Source: an uncultured Actinomycetes bacterium (GTDB lineage Bacteria; Actinomycetota; Actinomycetes; Nanopelagicales; Nanopelagicaceae). From it: a stretch of DNA of 6,242 nucleotides. The stretch lies in contig CAIKID010000142.1 in assembly GCA_903827345.1 (NCBI GenBank), forward strand, positions 1 through 6,242, written 5' to 3'. This document shows positions 1 through 5,070 of this stretch, piece after piece. The position numbers and the translations under genes were made by a program. Positions within the stretch are counted from its first letter, which is position 1. Every line of letters starts with the position of its first letter. The notes under the pieces are model-generated. The model was not told where the DNA came from, made no database searches, and was given only the letters and a program-made list of their open reading frames with translations.

Positions 1-531
1 GACTCGCAATGGCGGTAACTTAGGAGAATTATGGACCGCGAGTGCCGCGCCCGTGAATACTGGGTCGAAAGTCTGCGGAAAGAGGCTGGCGATATGTCCA
101 TCCTCGCCCATGCTGAGAATCACCGTATCAAAGGGTTGCTTCCCCAGCTCTAAGGAAAGTTCGGCGGCGTAGTTGGCCGCGGCAGCATCAACATCACCTG
201 TGGCATCTACGCGATGAAAGACAATGTGGGACTTGCTGAGTCCAAAGCCGGCAATCAAAATGGTGTCGCTTCGATCGGGATCATCTTCCGTTGTAAAGCG
301 CTCATCGGAGAACCAGATGTGCAGCATTGAACCTTCGAAGGCGACATTTTCGCGGAGCAATTTGAAAAGGCTTTGGTCGATCGCCTTAGCAATGGTCAAA
401 CCAGTGCGTCCACCGGTGATAACAATGTGAGCAGATTTTCTACTCGCCCAAGCATCAGATATCGCAGCGATGACGCCAGACGCGCAAAGACCCACCAAAT
501 TTTCAGGTAATGAGTCCTCAAGAAAATTCAT
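1..531 (-). CDS. pgl: 6-phosphogluconolactonase, C-terminal end cut by window edge
   Basis: This enzyme hydrolyses 6-phosphoglucono-1,5-lactone to 6-phosphogluconate, the second step of the oxidative pentose phosphate pathway, in the cytoplasm. The 177 visible residues read open to the window edge. They carry the family's landmarks in order: a glycine-rich phosphate-loop region GGRTG (residues 40-44), the SDERF motif (75-79), a DPDRSD segment (84-89), the signature LSMGEDGHIASLFP (139-152) and NSPKLPPLR (168-176). His146 in the signature matches the histidine proposed as general base in this family. Family members are about 230-260 residues, so roughly 60-80 are missing beyond the window. The ATG at 531 is supported by a GAAGGG Shine-Dalgarno (540-545) eight bases upstream. 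In many actinobacteria pgl ends a zwf-opcA-pgl run; here the upstream neighbour is a divergent toxin-like gene, so pgl appears to start its own transcript. The identity is secure from the motifs. Confidence 0.93.
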   Translation of the reverse strand, partial: MNFLEDSLPENLVGLCASGVIAAISDAWASRKSAHIVITGGRTGLTIAKAIDQSLFKLLRENVAFEGSMLHIWFSDERFTTEDDPDRSDTILIAGFGLSKSHIVFHRVDATGDVDAAAANYAAELSLELGKQPFDTVILSMGEDGHIASLFPQTFDPVFTGAALAVHNSPKLPPLRV

Positions 532-572
532 TAAAAAAACCCTTCACATACCTCTTTGTTATCCTAGAAGAA

Positions 573-578
573 ATTATA
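573..578 (-). promoter_or_regulatory. -10 element of probable pgl promoter
   Basis: A perfect TATAAT hexamer lies on the minus strand 41 bases before the pgl ATG, giving a 5' leader of about 35 nt that contains the GAAGGG ribosome site. The -35 is weak: TTGGGC at 593-598 is only 14 bases away, and AAATTG at 596-601 has the right 17-base spacing but matches the consensus poorly. The call rests on the -10 and its position. Confidence 0.5.
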
Positions 579-665
579 CAGGGTGCTGAGCTGCCCAATT
601 TTCAACCTAGATAGAGCTATCCACAGGCTGCAAATACATGCTGTGCCGATGAGCGCCAGAAATTT

Positions 666-671
666 TAGAAT
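666..671 (+). promoter_or_regulatory. -10 element, probable leaderless start of toxin gene
   Basis: TAGAAT (five of six matches to TATAAT) is followed by exactly six bases and then the ATG at 678. That spacing would put the transcription start on the A of the start codon, the usual signature of leaderless mRNAs in actinobacteria. No Shine-Dalgarno precedes this ATG, which fits. No good -35 is seen at 16-18 bases upstream. The element supports 678 as the real start. Leaderless transcription itself is inferred. Confidence 0.45.
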
Positions 672-677
672 CACAAT

Positions 678-1184
678 ATGGTTCCGGATTTTCGTCAGCG
701 AAGGAGTTCAAGAAATAATCTATTCCGAGCTAGCGATAAATCGCATGCATTTACTCAAGCCAGTTCAGACGATCCCCACCGGATTGTCTACTTTAAACGA
801 CATTTGGAAGATGACCCTTTGGAATCCATGCCGGGGCGAGAATACCTGCGTTCCTGCCCTACTGAAGTACGAATCAAATTCCAGACCACGTTGATCGCGG
901 TAGCAAAAGGACCTCCAAAAAAATTCACTGGTGGAGGGCGTTGGGAAGCGATGCATGGTGAATTGACAGGATGGTTTGAAGTCAGAGTTGATTTTGCCCG
1001 TACTTCCCATCACAGGCTCTTTTGTCTTATTGACACTGAGGCGATCGGTCAATCTCGACCACTCCTTGTAGTAGTTCACGGAGGTACAAAGGCATATGGA
1101 ACGGTATTTAAGAAGAGATTCTACGATCAACTAACGGAATTGGGTGATGAATACCATTCTCGTAATCCACGTTCAATTGCTTAG
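678..1184 (+). CDS. RelE/HigB-like (Gp49-type) toxin of a putative toxin-antitoxin pair
   Basis: The 168-residue protein resembles the RelE/HigB superfamily, whose members cleave mRNA at the ribosome. The core (about residues 36-168) starts at IVYFKRHLEDDP and includes WEAMHGELTGWFEVRVDF (89-106), the characteristic 'small compound plus contact with target shows as G-x-FEVR' strand. It continues with HHRLFCLID (111-119), a hydrophobic strand PLLVVVHGGTKAYG (128-141) and a C-terminal helix FKKRFYDQLTELGDEYHSR (144-162). R103, R113, K138 and K145-K146 are candidate RNA-contacting residues by analogy; I have not aligned them. The first 35 residues are basic, polar and outside the core. The ATG at 678 lacks a Shine-Dalgarno but fits a leaderless start, and no other ATG or GTG precedes the core. 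It converges on the Xre gene with a 4-bp overlap rather than sharing an operon with it. Toxicity is inferred from family resemblance and the neighbour. Confidence 0.75.
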   Translation: MVPDFRQRRSSRNNLFRASDKSHAFTQASSDDPHRIVYFKRHLEDDPLESMPGREYLRSCPTEVRIKFQTTLIAVAKGPPKKFTGGGRWEAMHGELTGWFEVRVDFARTSHHRLFCLIDTEAIGQSRPLLVVVHGGTKAYGTVFKKRFYDQLTELGDEYHSRNPRSIA

Positions 1185-1528
1185 TGAATATCTGGGTTCA
1201 ACGCACGTACCAATTGCTCTCGCTTCTTCTTAGGCAACTCTTCGAGCACAATTCGCATACCTAAAGCTGCCGCTATTTCAGCTAAAGTCCCCAGAGTTGG
1301 ATTGGGATTTCTGCTGGAAAAGAGCCGGCGCACAGAGGCAGGTTCAACCTCAACTCTTTGGGCTAATTGTGATTTAGAAACCTCTTGTCTTTGCCTAGCA
1401 GCGTCTAAGGTATTGACAACTTCATCAATAGTGGCGGTTCGAATTGACTCCAAAAGAAACGATTTCTTATAGTGGGTCCTGCCAAGATCCTTTTCAAGGT
1501 CTTTCCAGAACAAATCATTCTCTGCCAT
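1181..1528 (-). CDS. Xre/HigA-type helix-turn-helix antitoxin
   Basis: This is a 115-residue DNA-binding protein, the probable antitoxin and autoregulator paired with the adjacent RelE/HigB-like toxin. The N-terminal part (1-40, LEKDLGR, SFLLESIRTATIDEVVNTL) precedes a Cro/C1-type helix-turn-helix: LDAARQRQEVSKSQLAQRV (41-59), the turn VEPASVRRLFSSRNPNPTLGTL (61-82) and AEIAAALGMRIVLEEL (83-98). The pattern ending in NPTL-x-TL-x-x-IA-x-ALG is typical of HigA-like antitoxins. The start at 1528 was chosen over the upstream in-frame ATG at 1561 because a strong AGGAGGT Shine-Dalgarno (1536-1542) lies seven bases before it. The 1561 start would add 11 residues (MLHAGKQEVEV) and has no ribosome site. 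The gene runs convergently with the toxin and their stop codons overlap, so it must have its own promoter. The HTH call is firm; the antitoxin role is inferred from context. Confidence 0.85.
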   Translation of the reverse strand: MAENDLFWKDLEKDLGRTHYKKSFLLESIRTATIDEVVNTLDAARQRQEVSKSQLAQRVEVEPASVRRLFSSRNPNPTLGTLAEIAAALGMRIVLEELPKKKREQLVRALNPDIH

Positions 1529-1535
1529 AACTTCT

Positions 1536-1542
1536 ACCTCCT
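1536..1542 (-). promoter_or_regulatory. Strong ribosome binding site deciding the antitoxin start
   Basis: AGGAGGT on the minus strand, seven bases before the ATG at 1528, is nearly the full anti-16S complement. It is by far the strongest ribosome site in the window. It fixes the antitoxin start, whereas the converging toxin gene has no such site, so translation probably favours the antitoxin. Confidence 0.8.
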
Positions 1543-1552
1543 GCTTGCCAGC

Positions 1553-1572
1553 GTGTAACATATAAGATACAC
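1553..1572 (-). promoter_or_regulatory. Candidate operator: inverted repeat upstream of antitoxin
   Basis: Two perfect 5-base arms, GTGTA and TACAC, are separated by 10 bases, giving a 20-bp dyad centred about 35 bases upstream of the chosen antitoxin start. The minus-strand interior contains AT-rich -10-like hexamers (TATCTT, TTATAT). Size and place suit binding by a dimeric Xre repressor covering its own promoter. Arms this short can arise by chance, so this is a candidate only. Confidence 0.35.
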
Positions 1573-1612
1573 CAATATTGCGTGGCCAGGCCGGTGCTAT
1601 TAACCTCTGTGA

Positions 1613-1661
1613 ATAAAGAAAAAGCGAAAAGGCCTCTAAGTCTTTGCTTAGAAGCCTTTTC
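1613..1661 (-). terminator. Rho-independent terminator after tRNA-fMet
   Basis: The stem pairs GAAAAGGC (1626-1633) with GCCTTTTC (1654-1661) and TCTAAG (1635-1640) with CTTAGA (1647-1652). There is one C/A mismatch and a 6-base loop. On the minus strand it is followed by GCTTTTTCTTTATT, so it ends the tRNA transcript before the antitoxin gene. On the plus strand the stem ends in a TTTTCTTT run, so it may also stop read-through from the toxin side before it enters the tRNA. Confidence 0.8.
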
Positions 1662-1667
1662 TTTAAG

Positions 1668-1741
1668 TAGCGGGGACAGGATTTGAACCTATGACCTCTG
1701 GGTTATGAGCCCAGCGAGCTACCGAGCTGCTCCACCCCGCG
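1668..1741 (-). tRNA. Initiator tRNA-Met (fMet, CAT anticodon)
   Basis: The 74-nt sequence folds as a full cloverleaf starting CGCGGGGTGGAGCAG. The anticodon arm is CTGGG-CTCATAA-CCCAG with anticodon CAT at 1705-1707, and the T arm contains GGTTCAAATCC. Two features mark it as the initiator rather than an elongator: three consecutive G-C pairs at the base of the anticodon loop, and an unpaired first base (C1 opposite T72). The initiator role follows from these established determinants. The 3' CCA is not encoded, since the discriminator A73 at 1668 is followed by CTT, so a CCA-adding enzyme is needed. It sits alone, between two terminators, which points to a single-gene transcript. Confidence 0.97.
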
Positions 1742-1752
1742 TCGGTAGCGCA

Positions 1753-1781
1753 ATCTTATTAGAAAAGCGCCAATAACCCAA
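1753..1781 (-). promoter_or_regulatory. Possible tRNA-fMet promoter
   Basis: On the minus strand TTGGGT (1776-1781) and TAAGAT (1753-1758) are 17 bases apart, and the -10 ends 11 bases before the first tRNA base. Each hexamer is only a partial match to consensus. The 17-base spacer holds one arm of the terminator of the upstream UPF0182 gene. A monocistronic tRNA behind a terminator needs a promoter here, and this is the best-spaced candidate. Confidence 0.4.
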
Positions 1782-1800
1782 AACGAGGCTATTGGCGCTT
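1757..1800 (-). terminator. Rho-independent terminator of the UPF0182 gene
   Basis: An 11-bp perfect stem, AAGCGCCAATA (1765-1775) with TATTGGCGCTT (1790-1800), encloses a 14-base loop. On the minus strand it is followed by TTTTCTAATAAG. It lies 28 bases past the UPF0182 stop codon. On the plus strand there is no T run, so it works in one direction. Confidence 0.8.
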
Positions 1801-1827
1801 AACTCAGTGCGCGTTACTAGTTACTTT

Positions 1828-4707
1828 CTACTTTCCTTGCGCCGCAATTGCAGCAGCGATTGCTGCCTTGAGTTGATTCTGCGCCGTTCCGTACGCCGCG
1901 AAATCACCGTTCTTGAGCGCTTGATTTGAAGCTGCGATTGCGGCTTGTGCCGCAGCAAGTGCCTGCTTCAGAGTGGATGTTCCGGTCGTCTTACCTCCCG
2001 GAGTAACTGTTCCGGTGGATGAATTAACAGTCGCACCAGAATTGCTACCGAAGACTTGATTCAGCGCATCCTGCAGAGTATTTCCAAATCCGATCTGATC
2101 ACCGAAGGAGACCAAAACTTTCTGCAGAAGTGGGAACGCTGATGCGTTGGCGGTTGCCTTCACATAGACCGGCTGCACGTAGAGCAATCCACTGCCGACC
2201 GGCAAGGTCAGTAAGTTACCGAGTACAACGTCGGAACCACCTTGACGCAGTAACGAGAGCGTTGATGCGACATCAGGTTTCGCTTCAAAGTTAGAGGCGA
2301 CCTGCGATGGGCCAGAGATATTTGTCGAACGTGGCAACTGCAGGATCGTAATCTTTCCGTAGTTCGGTCCGGGATCAGAGTTGACCGCTGCAAAGGCCGT
2401 CAGGTTCTGACGACTACCGCGTGGAACAAAGGCGCTCGACAACGAGAAGAACGAAGTTGAAGAGCCCGGTAGTTGGAGCGTCTGGTAAGTAGGAGGTTGA
2501 TTCTGGGCATTAGCGCCAAGTGATGAAGGATCCGATGGAACCTTCCAGAAATCTTGTCCGCCGTAATACGCAGCAGCTGTATTGACATGATAGGTCGTCA
2601 ATACATCGCGTTGTACTTGGAAGATACCTTCTGGGTAGCGAATATGTTGCAGAAGCGCAGCGCTAATTGCGCTCTTTGGCTGCACGGTACCTGGATAGGC
2701 CTTGCTCCATGTCTTCAAGACTGGATCAGTGGTATCCCATTGGTACAAGGTGACCGTTCCGTCATATGCATCTACGGTTGCTTTAACCGAGTTACGAATG
2801 TAATTCACATTCATATCAGGCAGCGCAGTTACCGTTGAGGAGTTTGCCGTGACCGAGTTGGTGGATGCCGTAGCAAGATTCTCAACCGCTGAATATGGAT
2901 AACCGGAAGATGTGGTGTAGCCATCGACGATCCAGAGAACCTTTCCGTTGACGACCGCTGGATAGATATTTCCATCAAGGGTCAACCACGGAGCAACTTT
3001 CTGCACGCGCTCTGCTGGAGAGCGGTTATAAAGAATCTTCGAATCTGTATTGATCAAGTTGGAAAGCAGAATCTGCTGATCTTTATATTTGATCGCAAAG
3101 AGCAGGCGCGTAAGCATGCTTCCCATCGGGACGCCGCCCTTACCCGCATACGTGTAGTTCTGTTGGCCGTTAGCCTGCGTGTCATCGGGATAATCCAACT
3201 CGTTAGGAGTGCTCTTTCCCGAGCCGCCGACGATGGAATATCCGGGAACGTTCTCACCGAAGTAGACGCGTGGTTGGAATGCACCTAACCCCTTGGATGG
3301 CGGAATATTTCCAACGGTAAAGCTGGGCTTTCCATCTGCATCGACAACATTTGTTGGCGAAGCGACGAATCCGAAACCATGGGTGTAAACGAGATGGTCG
3401 TTAATCCAGTTCTGCGCCGGAGATCCGGCAATATTGAGTTCGCGTACTGCTACAACAACATCTTGCTTCTTTCCGTTAATCTTGTAACGATCGACATCAA
3501 GAGCATCTGGGAAGGTGTAGTACGGCTTAATCTGCTGGAGCTGACGGAATGTCGGAGATAAGACATCTGGATCGAGCAGACGCGCATTCGAAATATTCGA
3601 TGTGTCTTTGGCCAATTGTCCAGGTTGCGTGGAAATAACTGCTGGGTAATCTTTAATAGTTATATCGGCCAATCCGTAAGCGGCTCGAGTCGCGTTGATG
3701 TTGCGCTGGATATATGGAGCCTCTTTATTGGATTCACTGGGCTTCACCGTGAATTGTTGGATGAAAGCTGGATAAATTCCGGCGATCAAAAGCGATGAAA
3801 CAACCATCAGCACTACGCCGGCGGCTGGAAGCACCCAGGAGCGACGAATAATATTTGCAAAGAAGAGCATGGCGCAGATGACAGCGATGCCGGCGAGAAT
3901 CGACTTAGCGGGCAGAAGCGCATTGACATCTGTGTATCCCAAACCGGTAAAGAGGCTGCCTTGATGGAGCGCCAAGTCATAACGATCGAACCAATAAGCA
4001 ACGGCTTTGATAAGCACCAGTACCCCAAGAAGCACCGAAAGTTGAACGCGGGCTGCAACGGTGGTTCTGTCATGGCTTTCTTGTGGGCGAATTCCGCCAT
4101 AGACGTAGTGAATTCCCACGGTCGCGACCAGGGTGATCAGGATTGTGGAGATGCCCCACTTGATGAGGGCTTCATACATTGGCAATTTAAAGGCGAAGAA
4201 GGAGATATCCAAATGGAACTGCGGATCTTTTGTCCCGAAGCTCGTTGAGTTCTTGAATTGCAACCAGGTCTCCCAGAGTTTCGATCCAGAAGTCCCTGCG
4301 AACCAGAAGAGGATTACTGCAATAGCGGCGACGACATAACGCTTGATTGGTTCGACCTGTCCGCGATAACGCTCTAGGTTGTCGGCTTCGCTGGTGACCG
4401 GAACATAGATTGGGCGGCGGCGATAAGCCATCACGATATTCGAGGTAATAAAGAGCGATGTGATTACACCGAAGGCGACGAATAGCTCTATCTTCGAGAA
4501 AAGAGTCTTGCTCCAGACGCTAGTGAAGCTCACTGAGCGGAACCATAAGAGATCGGTATAAAAACCGGTGAGCGAGACCAAGATCGTGATGATGACGATA
4601 AGGGCGATCAGAACAAATCCGAAGGGACCTATCCCCTTACGTGCGCCTGGCTCTCGAGGCGGCCGGGCGTTATTGAAGGGGCTATTTGGAAACTGGAAAG
4701 AACTCAT
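1828..4707 (-). CDS. UPF0182 family (COG1615) integral membrane protein
   Basis: This is a 959-residue membrane protein of unknown function, conserved across actinobacteria (Rv3193c in M. tuberculosis belongs to the family). After a polar, proline-rich N-terminus there are about seven membrane segments: residues 28-50, 73-95, 123-140, 182-204, 220-240, 268-287 and 292-312. The remaining 640 or so residues are soluble and likely outside the membrane. They begin with the family motif YIQRNINATRAAYGL (332-346), and further on comes WINDHLVYTHGFGF. The C-terminus has a Ser/Thr/Gly-rich linker (about 887-911) and an alanine-rich helical tail (912-959) with ALKNGDFAAYGTAQNQL, a pattern typical of the family's end. 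Length is normal and the reading frame is intact. The ATG at 4707 has only a short AGAG site (4715-4718) overlapping the stop of the upstream small gene, which suggests translational coupling to it. Family membership is firm; no biochemical role can be read from the sequence. Confidence 0.95.
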   Translation of the reverse strand: MSSFQFPNSPFNNARPPREPGARKGIGPFGFVLIALIVIITILVSLTGFYTDLLWFRSVSFTSVWSKTLFSKIELFVAFGVITSLFITSNIVMAYRRRPIYVPVTSEADNLERYRGQVEPIKRYVVAAIAVILFWFAGTSGSKLWETWLQFKNSTSFGTKDPQFHLDISFFAFKLPMYEALIKWGISTILITLVATVGIHYVYGGIRPQESHDRTTVAARVQLSVLLGVLVLIKAVAYWFDRYDLALHQGSLFTGLGYTDVNALLPAKSILAGIAVICAMLFFANIIRRSWVLPAAGVVLMVVSSLLIAGIYPAFIQQFTVKPSESNKEAPYIQRNINATRAAYGLADITIKDYPAVISTQPGQLAKDTSNISNARLLDPDVLSPTFRQLQQIKPYYTFPDALDVDRYKINGKKQDVVVAVRELNIAGSPAQNWINDHLVYTHGFGFVASPTNVVDADGKPSFTVGNIPPSKGLGAFQPRVYFGENVPGYSIVGGSGKSTPNELDYPDDTQANGQQNYTYAGKGGVPMGSMLTRLLFAIKYKDQQILLSNLINTDSKILYNRSPAERVQKVAPWLTLDGNIYPAVVNGKVLWIVDGYTTSSGYPYSAVENLATASTNSVTANSSTVTALPDMNVNYIRNSVKATVDAYDGTVTLYQWDTTDPVLKTWSKAYPGTVQPKSAISAALLQHIRYPEGIFQVQRDVLTTYHVNTAAAYYGGQDFWKVPSDPSSLGANAQNQPPTYQTLQLPGSSTSFFSLSSAFVPRGSRQNLTAFAAVNSDPGPNYGKITILQLPRSTNISGPSQVASNFEAKPDVASTLSLLRQGGSDVVLGNLLTLPVGSGLLYVQPVYVKATANASAFPLLQKVLVSFGDQIGFGNTLQDALNQVFGSNSGATVNSSTGTVTPGGKTTGTSTLKQALAAAQAAIAASNQALKNGDFAAYGTAQNQLKAAIAAAIAAQGK

Positions 4708-4716
4708 GGAATTACT

Positions 4717-4947
4717 CTAGTGCTCGGAATTAGGCTCCCGCAGGGTCTGCTGGAAGTGGTTAAATTTATCGACTGAGCGATTAGTCTCATTGTTGAACCT
4801 ATCTTTGAATTTTGAGGTCCAGACGACATATCCAATAGCGCCACTGACTAGAACGATCGGAACCACCCACCAGATGAGCGCCGCAAAGGCGGTCGACGTC
4901 GAAGGCGCGCTAGCAGCGCGGGCGAAGATCGCAGCAAAACGGGTCAT
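4717..4947 (-). CDS. Small single-pass membrane protein, unknown function
   Basis: I do not recognise this 76-residue protein. It has an Ala/Ser-rich, weakly basic N-terminus (1-20), one hydrophobic segment at about 22-43 (contains LIWWVVPIVLVSGAIGYVVW) and a charged polar tail (44-76, KFKDRFNNETNRSVDKFNHF) likely to form a short helix. It ends nine bases before the UPF0182 start on the same strand, so the two are almost certainly co-transcribed. In mycobacteria the corresponding place holds a PDZ/Lon-type membrane protease gene (Rv3194c), which is not present here. The ATG at 4947 is preceded by TAAAGT plus six bases, fitting a leaderless start. The clean membrane helix, tight spacing to UPF0182 and position under a plausible promoter support a real gene. 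Partnership with UPF0182 is inferred. Confidence 0.75.
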   Translation of the reverse strand: MTRFAAIFARAASAPSTSTAFAALIWWVVPIVLVSGAIGYVVWTSKFKDRFNNETNRSVDKFNHFQQTLREPNSEH

Positions 4948-4953
4948 GGGTCC

Positions 4954-4959
4954 ACTTTA
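4954..4959 (-). promoter_or_regulatory. -10 element, probable leaderless promoter of the small-protein/UPF0182 operon
   Basis: TAAAGT on the minus strand fits the TANNNT pattern. It is followed by six bases (GGACCC) and the ATG at 4947, so transcription would start on the start codon. No convincing -35 lies 16-18 bases upstream. There is no clear Shine-Dalgarno, which agrees with leaderless expression. Confidence 0.4.
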
Positions 4960-5019
4960 ACCCAGCCTGTGCGCTTTTTTTCGCCAGAGGCGGGAAGATA
5001 GTCGTAGTGAAAGTTGTTA

Positions 5020-5043
5020 ACACTCGTACGGGCGTACAGGTGT
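5020..5043. promoter_or_regulatory. Imperfect palindrome in the divergent intergenic region
   Basis: The arms ACAC-TC-GTACG and CGTAC-AG-GTGT flank a central GG. The inner 5 and outer 4 base pairs are perfect and the two between them are mismatched. With a 2-base centre this is too tight for an RNA hairpin but suits a dimeric repressor or activator. It lies 27 bases before the GTG of the Zincin_2 gene and about 73 from the start of the small membrane protein gene, so it could act on either. No convincing plus-strand promoter was found in this 123-bp gap. Confidence 0.35.
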
Positions 5044-5070
5044 GACTCTCAGGAATGAAAGCAGGCGACG

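Noticed and set aside
617..625. CTATCCACA, an 8 of 9 match to a DnaA box
   Set aside because: A single near-match is expected about once by chance in a window this size, and there is no cluster or AT-rich unwinding region.
583..894. 103-residue plus-strand reading frame overlapping the toxin start
   Set aside because: It is out of frame with the toxin core, has no recognisable family pattern and no ribosome site. It shares most of its length with the better-supported gene.
765..1130. 121-residue minus-strand reading frame inside the toxin gene
   Set aside because: It lies entirely opposite the toxin core, has no ribosome site and no recognisable domain. The plus-strand frame shows clear family motifs.
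1529..1561. Longer antitoxin starting at the ATG at 1561
   Set aside because: The added 11 residues are encoded by the ribosome-site region itself. AGGAGGT seven bases before 1528 clearly marks the downstream start.
2554..4339. Several 60-95 residue plus-strand reading frames opposite UPF0182
   Set aside because: They are antisense to an intact 959-residue conserved gene, show no family features and lack ribosome sites.
5055..5057. ATG just upstream of the Zincin_2 gene as its start
   Set aside because: It is out of frame with the conserved protein. The in-frame TGA at 5056-5058 forces the start to GTG at 5071 or later.
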